A stretch of 64,000 nucleotides of DNA from Brachynemurus nebulosus (taxonomy: Eukaryota; Arthropoda; Insecta; Neuroptera; Myrmeleontidae): contig JAPWDM010000012.1 in assembly GCA_035578155.1 (NCBI GenBank), forward strand, positions 16,341,619 to 16,405,618, read 5' to 3'. The notes beneath the pieces are model-generated. The model was not told the DNA's origin and ran no database searches. It was given only the letters and a program-made list of their open reading frames with translations. The position numbers were made by a program, and so were the translations under genes. Positions 55,526 through 64,000 of the stretch are shown here, one piece after another; within the stretch, counting starts at the first letter, position 1; each line of letters begins with the position of its first letter.

Positions 55526-57308
55526 TCCCAAACATCCTTAAGTTTTTGAGATTATCTTCAGAAATAGATATAACATATGATATATCAATATAAACTGGAG
55601 AAATAAAGCCAGTTAATTGTGCCAATATATACTTCACATTCCATAAATAAAGCAAGAATTTGGGGTCATAACTCCTAAACTGGTGGCCATAGAAAAATTT
55701 TAACAAAATATTTAAATTCTACGTAAAAAAGTGTCATAGAAATAACGTAGTTCTTACCAGTAAGAAGTTATTGGAAGGAGAAAAAAATTTGGAATTATGA
55801 ATTTTTCGGCATAACTCCTAAACTACAAGGAATTCGGAAAATTTGGAGATAGCATTCGATGCATCTAGTGCTCCTGTATAATTCATCTAATCTAACTGAA
55901 ACTGAATCTCTCTCTCCCCATGCTGGTAATTTTATTAGAGACAGTCGGTATGGATTAAAAGCACTATTTCAATAAGTTCGATCATTATTTGTACTCTTAC
56001 TGTACTGATGCATTGCTTAAATCGGCACAGTGACATAAAGTGATAAACGCAGTGAAGATAATGTACTTGCCAGTCAGTCTATGAGATAGTATTTAAAAGA
56101 CATTGACAATATAAGTAAACGTTTCATACAAAAGAATATTAGTTAGGTACATAATGTGTATCTATGTACAATGTACCTACATGTTATGGTAGCTTGCAGA
56201 AGCTTATAAGCTTTGTACACATATTACAAGGTTATGTTTTAAAGTAATAAAAAATTGTGATCTTATTGTTTGATTGCGAACAATCTTGTTTTTATAAATT
56301 ACTTTTTAAAATTTAAATGGATTTTATCTATGTTCTTTTTAGGATGTTGAAATTTTCGTTTTTGCACGATCGTGTATTTTCATGTAATTGCCGATACTGT
56401 TGATAATGCCAGTAAGTTACATTTCTCGAACGTTTGCTTATATCTATGGAAACTAAAAAATAACAATGCGGTACCTAAGTAAAATAGGTGTTCGGTAAGT
56501 GAATAGAAGTGTGGTAAGTGAAATTAGCTCAAAAATGATTGTAATTATTTATTTATATTGAAACTAAAAGTACAATTTGAACAATTGGGAAAATTAATAG
56601 ATTAATATGAAAATTTTCACTAGTTTGCACATTATTATTATTATTGTTGCCATTAGTCTTCATATTTTATTGACATTTCGAAAGGTTGTTCAGTCATTAA
56701 AGTTGTCTATGGTTTTCATAATCTTCCTTTTATTTTACGAGAAAAAATTTGTAGCCAAAATTAAAATGCTTCATCAATTTCATTATTCTCACTAACCATT
56801 AACAAACCATTTTCCTCAATTTTTTTAACAGAAAATTCAAAAAAAAATATTCACGCCAATTAAATATTGACATTTAATTTTTTATTTACAAATATAGTTG
56901 TCAATTGTCACTACAAAGATTCGTATTATAGTTGCTATAAAAATTTATAACATTTATTCATGGCATTCTATGTAATAACATAGAAATATAAATTTTACCT
57001 ATATTATCCGAATTTTATTTTTTGTTTACTATATTTTTATTCTTTAATTACTTTAAATCGATCGTGCAAAAAATATTATACAATACACAATATACAATTA
57101 TACAAATTGCAAAAACTCGACCCTGCGGGTCTCGTTTTCGCAACATTTTCTCGATCAGTAAAAGCAACTTACCGAACTTATATTGTAAAATACAATTTCA
57201 ATTTGCTGTTTAAGGCGTTACATCACTTTGAAATGCCTGAAAGGAAGGTTTTATTGAAGAATTTTTTTTCAAAGTGCTATAACGTTTTAAAATAAATTTT
57301 TAGTTTAA
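55526..57308. other. Unassigned AT-rich sequence
   Basis: No gene. Sentences such as cataactcctaaactac recur near 55,660 and 55,810, as in several MITEs of this window. Confidence 0.4.
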
Positions 57309-57312
57309 TTAA

Positions 57313-58232
57313 GGCGGCCAACCGTCCCGGATTCTGCGGAACCGTCCCGGAACAGTAACTGCTGTCCCGCATTGAAATGTTTGTTAAAATAATCGCGGAA
57401 TGAGTCTCTAGTCCCGGAAGTTCCGCATTCAGTAGATTAAAAATAATAAAAAATTTTTATTGATACGTGAAGATCTATTGATTTTGATGAAATTTGAATA
57501 TGCTGTAGAACAGTGTTTCTCAACCTTTCTCCAGTCATGGCCCGGTATTTGTAATATCTCGGATAATTTTGTGCGGACCGGTAACATTTATATTCACATA
57601 TGACAATTATCAGTTTTCTAAATTACATTTATACTTAATATGAAATATAGTGTTTCAACCTCTTCATATCAATACTTTTTTAAGCATGAGAGAAATATGT
57701 AAAAGCGGTTCCTTAATTTTAGATGGTATTGTTGCATCCTGGAATCATTTCCACCATTATCTGGAAAAACATTTGGTCGTGTAATATGAAATTTCGTTTT
57801 CCGACCACTTAGTCTACCACCTAATTCAGGTAAATAGCGGCACTTTCATAAGCATTAGCCAATTGTTTAGAAACAATTCCTTAAATTTTAAATTGAATTA
57901 TTGTAGCTTGGAATCATTTCCACCATTAGTTGAAATAACATCATCGTTTAATATGGTTTATTATTTTTCGAGCGTTTGCTAACCCCGCTATTTTCTTTTT
58001 TTCAGATAAAAAAATTATGCCGTATTTTGGTCCGGCCCTAAGGCCTTTACTTGTCAGTGTTTTTTCTTTTTTCTTTTTTGTTCATTAGTTGTATTTTTTG
58101 CAAAAATGTAATTCTTCTTTTATTTTTGCTCATCACCTGTATTTTTGAAATTGTTCAAAATATCACACGAATAAAAATAAGGTCCAAGACTGCTATATTG
58201 TCCCGCATTGGCTACTGAAAAAGTTGGCCGCC
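57313..58232. mobile_element. TTAA-flanked MITE with a probable nested hAT piece
   Basis: TTAA at 57,309-57,312 and 58,233-58,236. Ends GGCGGCCAACCGTCCCGG and TTGGCCGCC, with tcccgcattg near both ends. Inside, CAGTGTTTCTCAACCTTTC at about 57,511 is a typical hAT terminus without a visible partner. Confidence 0.8.
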
Positions 58233-58236
58233 TTAA

Positions 58237-58899
58237 ATTTAATACAAATCTACTACCTTCGGTTAAATCAGCCAGAAGCTAACTCGTAAAAGTATGTTAA
58301 TTCAATCTTAAGTAAAAATTGAGAAATTAAATATTTCGGAATAATTATCATGAATTTTTACAAAGGTAAATTATCTACAATTAATTATGTTAATTGTTCT
58401 GTTTACAAAAAGGAGTATCGTAAAGTAATGCTGACATCTAGATTACATGTGTAGAAATTTATTTTAATATTTATTTTATGCTCGCATTGTTTGTATACCT
58501 ATTTTTGTAAAATTATATAAATTTAGAATATTAATGGCCATGTATGTTATGCATAAGCAACAATATTTTATGCATAAGCCAGTACACTACCTATTCATTT
58601 TGCTAATACAGGTGCGAGAAAGCAAAAAAATATTTTTCGTACTCTTTTTAAGAAAGAAAGAAATATATTTTTTATTCTTTTCAAGTAATAATATAACTAT
58701 ATCATTTGGTATACAGCGTGATTCATGTAATAAGCATGTAATGCAGTATTCTTTACGAAGTTATAAATGGCAAATAATAGAAATAAAATAGAAATAATAT
58801 AAAAAACATGGGATCGTTGCTTTGTTACTTTTCACAACAAAATCGTAGAAAAAACACGAGTCGACTTTGATCTGGTTTGACCTGGATTGAACTTAAAGC
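58237..58899. other. Unassigned spacer
   Basis: Nothing recognised. Confidence 0.4.
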
Positions 58900-59579
<680 letters not shown>

Positions 59580-59581
59580 TA

Positions 59582-60212
59582 TATAAATAGAAAAAAAATA
59601 TTCTCAGTTTTTTATCATTTATTATTACACGAGAGGTTTGTATTTTTCGAATAAATTTGTGTTTGTCTTAACGAAAATTTATTGCCTAGCAATTTAACGA
59701 GAATAACTGTCAACTAACAAAAACTCGACAGCGAAGCTGAAGCGTTTTTGGGATGATAGTTCTTTGAGTTAAATTACTTTTTGGCAAGAAATTTGAATTG
59801 TAGAAAACACAAATTTATTGAGAAAAAATATAAAACTCAATGGTAATGGTAAGACAATATAACGAATAAAACAAATTAATATAATTCATATTATTATTTA
59901 GTATATTGTTACTATGGTGCTAAAATCAATTAAATTTACCACTACGAATTTTTGTTTCGTTTTTATCGTGTTTACCTACAATGAAATGACCAATAAAATG
60001 TTTTATACCATTTTTTCCGCTGTAAAAATCTGTCCTAACATTTTTTTTCATGGTAAAAGTGGAAGAACTACAGTATTCTTATGGAACTTGATACACATCA
60101 GTTAAATTGTCTGATTACTAAATATATTACATTAAAATATATTGTAAATATACACAATATTTATAGAATTTTTAAAGTTAAAGTTATCATTCTGTGTATT
60201 TTAAAATTTTTA
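59582..60212. other. Unassigned spacer
   Basis: Nothing recognised. Confidence 0.4.
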
Positions 60213-60346
60213 GTTAAAAGGACAAGGAAGTATGACTTCATTTCTATTTATTCAAAGTGTATTAGCAAACGAATAATGCCTGTATATTATAATGATACGT
60301 GTGATATGAAATCACAGATAGGATGAGCTTTTCATGCCATTTTCTA
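60213..60346 (+). repeat. Duplicated block A, copy 1
   Basis: About 133 bp (from ttaaaaggacaaggaagtat to gcttttcatgccatttt) repeated almost exactly at 60,897-61,028. Confidence 0.9.
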
Positions 60347-60730
60347 AACCTATATATCTAGCTAACTATTTACTGAAAGTGACTATCTGCTAACAACATA
60401 CGTTTTTAATTATTCATTTAATTATTTTTGTACATTGCATCGGTATGTTTTGTATATTTGCCTGTAATTATTACTGTCAAAAAACATATAAAATAAACAT
60501 TTTTTTTGTTTTTTATGAAAAAGTCTACTCTCGTAAAATTATAATTTTTAATTATTTTTATTGCATAATTTAAAAATCAAAAATTTATTCAAAGGAAAAA
60601 GGTTTTTTTATTTATTTTTATAACTTACAGAGAAGCAGTGTAGTATAGACAAGTTGCGTAACTGGAACAGGGCACTCTAGTGGAATTTTTTGTCAAAACT
60701 GGTGTCTGATATTCATAGATACTAATTTAA

Positions 60731-61128
60731 CCCTAGAATCATACGTACACGTCAAAACGACGAACGAACTTCTCTACCTGCTCCAATGTTATCTAAGTTA
60801 TTTTTTGTTATAACACATAAGGACGTCCGTCAAAAGGACGTCGATGTATGATTACGCGATGTTTTTTTTTAAAGATTTTGTACTTCACATATAAAAGTTA
60901 AAAGGACAAGGAAGTATGACTTCATTTCTATTTATTCAAAGTGTATTAGCAAACGAATAATGCCTGTATATTATAATGATACGTGTGATATGAAATCACA
61001 GATAGGATGAGCTTTTCATGCCATTTTCATTATTTTCGTTATAACACATAAGGACGTCCGTCAAAAGGACGTCGATGTATGATTACGCGATGTTTTTTTT
61101 TAAAGATTTTGTACTTCACATATAAAAG
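60731..61128 (+). repeat. piggyBac-like terminus followed by a B-A-B duplication
   Basis: TTAA (60,727-60,730) is followed by CCCTAGAATCATACG, close to the piggyBac terminal consensus. Block B (about 95 bp, cataaggacgtccgtcaaaa...) occurs at 60,802-60,896 and 61,032-61,128 with block A copy 2 between. No opposite terminus was found, so this is a partial element or a rearranged MITE. Confidence 0.6.
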
Positions 61129-61700
61129 TTTTCCTAATTTTTCAAAAATTTTTAAAGATATGCATGTTATAATTAATTTATTCAATGATTATGATAATGT
61201 GAGGGATAATTACAGCTGTTTGACTTATAGAGACGACATAATACTGAAGTTTTAATATATTGAATCGAAAACTAAAGAATGCGTTTCAAGTGACTTAATA
61301 AAAGATTAAAAATTTGGCATCATGACGCTGGCCGGAAGTTTTTTTGTAGTCAAAATTTAATAACTTCAATCGATTGTAGGCCGTTTGTAGATGTTTGTAG
61401 CAGTGGCGACGCGTGGGAGTAGACAAGGGAGACAGTGTCTCCCCAAAAAAATTAAATTTCATAAAATTTAAAATTACTGTCTAATTTTTATAATATTGAC
61501 CATTAATACATTCACATTTTCAAATCACATATATTGTATATTCACATGAATATACAATATATTATATGCGTGTACAAACATATACAATAAAATATACATA
61601 TATACACCATACAATATATACATACATATAACCTGATACATTAAATGTGAACCTCTGTGTATGGTTACATCCATACAGCTCATACAAGTCTACTTAAACG
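61129..61700. other. Unassigned sequence with a hAT-like end
   Basis: CAGTGGCGACGCGTGG at 61,401 has the form of a hAT terminus; no right end seen in the window. Confidence 0.4.
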
Positions 61701-62305
61701 CAAAAAGACAATTATTTTAATGTTTCTCTTTGCTATGTGTGTATATGTGTTACACACACTGCATATTTAAAACATTTACACACACAATCTGCATGTACAT
61801 ATGTAATATTCTCTATTTACATCAATATTACTCAAAAACTAAGAAAGATTTTGGAATAATTTTTTCTTATCTATATGTAAAATGTAGCAATCTTTCTAAT
61901 AGTATCAAAATTATCAAATTATATTCAGTATTTTTTGAATAATAATAAAAAAACTGAAACAATAATGTAATATCATATCTATTCACCGCCAAGGGAAACA
62001 GTCTTAACAATGTTTCCCTTGCTATGTATGTATGTGTTACAGACACTGCCTAAGTGCCTATGCTGCCTATTTCAAACATGTACACACACAATCTGGATGT
62101 ATGTAATATTCTCCAATTTATTTACATCATTATTACTCAAAAACTAAGAAAGATTTTGGAATAATTTTTTCTTATCTATATGTAAAATGTAGCAATCTTT
62201 CTAATAATATAAAAATTATCAAATTATATTCAGTACTCTTTGAATAATAATAAAAAAACTGAAATAATAATGCAATATCATATCTATTCACCGCTAAGGA
62301 AGACA
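61700..62305 (+). repeat. Tandem duplication, unit about 305 bp
   Basis: ctcaaaaactaagaaagatt occurs at about 61,831 and 62,136, with long matching flanks (catatctattcaccgc near 61,973 and 62,278). Two diverged units. Confidence 0.85.
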
Positions 62306-62559
62306 CAGATTAATTTGTCTAAACCATTAATACGTATGCATTTGCTATTTTGTATACGTACGATATACGTACACATAACAACAGTCTATTTTATGTATTG
62401 TTACACAAAATTCAAATATTTTGGTAATTAGTTAATTAACTGCTTGTTTGCTTTCGGTTCAGTTCAATTTTTTAAATATTTCTTAATTAATTTTAGATTT
62501 TATTATTTATTATTTAATGATTTCGTTTTAACCAATTACCCAATGATTTAGGAACCGGA
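62306..62559. other. Unassigned spacer
   Basis: Nothing recognised. Confidence 0.4.
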
Positions 62560-62602
62560 TATTCAGGACCCCAATAATTAGAGTTGAATTCCAGAAAAAC
62601 AA

Positions 62603-62654
62603 TTTATTTTTTCATTAGTCAAATGTACATTTCGGAACATATGTCCCTTCTTCA
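62603..62654 (-). ncRNA. Hammerhead-ribozyme-like motif
   Basis: On the minus strand: GGTCA, CTGAAGA, a GGGAC/GTTCC stem with ATAT loop, GAAA, a short ATG/CAT pair, then TGACT. GGTCA pairs with TGACT as stem I directly beside the CUGANGA and GAAA cores. One extra A after the first core is non-canonical. Hammerhead motifs are known in Penelope-like elements, and this one lies downstream of a Penelope-type coding end. Confidence 0.5.
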
Positions 62655-63598
62655 GTGACCTATTTAACAATTAAAAATAAGTAAGTTACAATTGTGTTAG
62701 GTGTTTTGTAAAAAGAAAAAAGATTGACAATGTATTTTTCTTTTAGTCTAATACATACATGTTATGAACATTGCATAAAGAATAAACATTTTATTTGAAA
62801 TCTTAAAGGAAAGAATTTATTTAATTTCACAAAATTAACTATGGAAAATATAATAAGGTATATTGAAAAATTTTTTTGTATGTTATAAATATTAATATTA
62901 ATCGATATTTACTTATCAAATTTTATTTTATTTGTAGTGGAGGTATACACTATATGGTCTATCTATATAATTATCGATGTATAAGGGAAATTAGCAGAAA
63001 AAACCAGCTTATTTTCAGTATTAGGAATTAAAAAAAAGTATTTGTTTTTTAATTTAAACAAACATCCGGACAGACAATAAGAATGTAAGTCAAAAAAGAC
63101 AGAAAATTATAAGAGAAAAAAGATTATAATAGAAAATTCAAGAGTTTACTCACCAAAATTTTAATTAATTATATTCAAGTTCCTTTCATTTAAACTTTTG
63201 CATATACATTTCTGTATATTTTTGTCCAAATATGCATTTCATAAGAAAATTGTCAAAAATTGATAAACAGAAAAAACAAGGAACTTTTTATTAAAAAGTT
63301 TTATATATATAATAATTGACTTTAAAGATATTAAACTTAATAATTAAGTCTTAAATAAAATAATATTTTTTTAAAAAATTATATTGTGAGTACATTGTAA
63401 TTGTACTGTTGTTTGACAGTAACTAACTGTTGTAATTGGTTCTATTGTTAAAAAAAAACTATCGTAGAAAATTCTAGACATTAAAAGTTTTTGTTTGATG
63501 TTTTTGCTTTCTTTGTCTGTCCATGTTTTCTAGAATAAACTATTGTTTACTTTAAATATATTATTGATTATGTAATGCTGTCCGTGTAAACAATGCGA
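62655..63598 (-). other. Probable 3' region of a Penelope-like element
   Basis: AT-rich sequence between the GIY-YIG coding end and the hammerhead-like motif. No second frame is visible. Confidence 0.45.
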
Positions 63599-64000
63599 TC
63601 AGTTCAAATGTTTGATGACTGGTAAATAAGATTCGTCCAAAAAGGAAGACTCAATTTGTTTATTACAGTTAGTTTTATTGTTTAGTTGGATGAAAAAACT
63701 TTCACTTAGCAATCTTTTCCTGTAGTTTGCTTCCTTATCTAAAACTTTAACTTTTTCAAAATCAAAGATGTGATCATTATTAATTGAATGTTCCGCTAAG
63801 CCTGTGGATTCTTTTCCTCTCTTTATGTCATATTTATGTTGAGTTAATCTATTATTTAATTTTTGACTAGTTTGTCCAAAATAACAAAGGTCGCATTGTT
63901 TGCATGGAATTTTATAAATTACATTGTGCATTTGTTTATTTTCAATTTTTGATCTTTTTTTATTATATGTTGATTCTATTGTGTTTGTAAAAGAAAAAGT
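63599..64000 (-). CDS. Penelope-like element, C-terminal GIY-YIG endonuclease domain (partial)
   Basis: The minus-strand frame is open from the window edge (codon boundary at 64,000) to TGA at 63,601-63,599, 133 codons. It contains a CKQCD zinc-type pair, VIYKI and YFGQT, which correspond to the GIY and YIG motifs, then LTQHK, AEHS...H and a Glu in SESFF, in the order found in Penelope-like retroelement endonucleases. That domain nicks target DNA for insertion. The reverse transcriptase should lie beyond 64,000. No stop or shift is seen in this piece; its intactness upstream is unknown. Confidence 0.88.
   Translation of the reverse strand, partial: TFSFTNTIESTYNKKRSKIENKQMHNVIYKIPCKQCDLCYFGQTSQKLNNRLTQHKYDIKRGKESTGLAEHSINNDHIFDFEKVKVLDKEANYRKRLLSESFFIQLNNKTNCNKQIESSFLDESYLPVIKHLN

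Overview
The window looks like nuclear DNA of an arthropod, most likely an insect. It is very AT-rich, with long (AT)n tracts, a split gene with GT-AG introns, one complete envelope-bearing Ty3/Gypsy element, one Penelope-like element end and a dense set of small inverted-repeat DNA transposons. I cannot name the order or species from the sequence. No rRNA, functional tRNA, CRISPR array or bacterial-type gene cluster is visible.

Layout. 1-1,386: a tRNA-like SINE or pseudogene, an (AT)n tract and a decayed hAT piece. 1,387-15,831, minus strand: the one host gene I can defend, coding for a secreted trypsin-inhibitor-like (TIL) cysteine-rich protein. Its signal-peptide exon is at 15,705-15,831 and its ten-cysteine TIL exon at 1,387-1,658, with matching intron phase. 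1,808-13,580: inside that intron and antisense to the gene sits an 11.77-kb proviral-type Ty3/Gypsy element with two 1,330-bp LTRs that look identical, a 4-bp target duplication (AAAG), a primer binding site, a polypurine tract, and gag, protease, pol and env frames. The env product does not look like the baculovirus-F-type Env of classical gypsy. It resembles the class III, gB-like glycoproteins of Jingchuvirales (chuviruses).

Expression of the provirus is partly readable. Gag and protease overlap at a UUUAAAC slippery heptamer in the gag frame, 6 nt before a 9-bp stem (-1 frameshift). Protease and pol are separated by a second frame change near an A8 run. Env has a strong splice acceptor just before its ATG, in phase with a perfect GTGAGT donor 12 codons into gag. 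The leader carries nine ATTGTTG repeats.

13,577-64,000: apart from the TIL signal exon this is a graveyard of non-autonomous transposons. At least eight elements are bounded by TTAA (four with exact TTAA at both ends plus nested cases), several by 8-bp hAT duplications, three by 3-bp PIF/Harbinger-type TAA/TTA, and several by TA. Nesting can be read directly in at least four places, once with a paralogous empty site. A dispersed family carries an (AT)n microsatellite at its centre (three copies). A hAT C-terminal dimerisation fragment lies at 49.8-50.5 kb. At the right edge, on the minus strand, is the C-terminal GIY-YIG domain of a Penelope-like element followed by a hammerhead-like motif.

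Between these elements I see only AT-rich unassigned sequence. Most short open frames there are chance readings of repeats.
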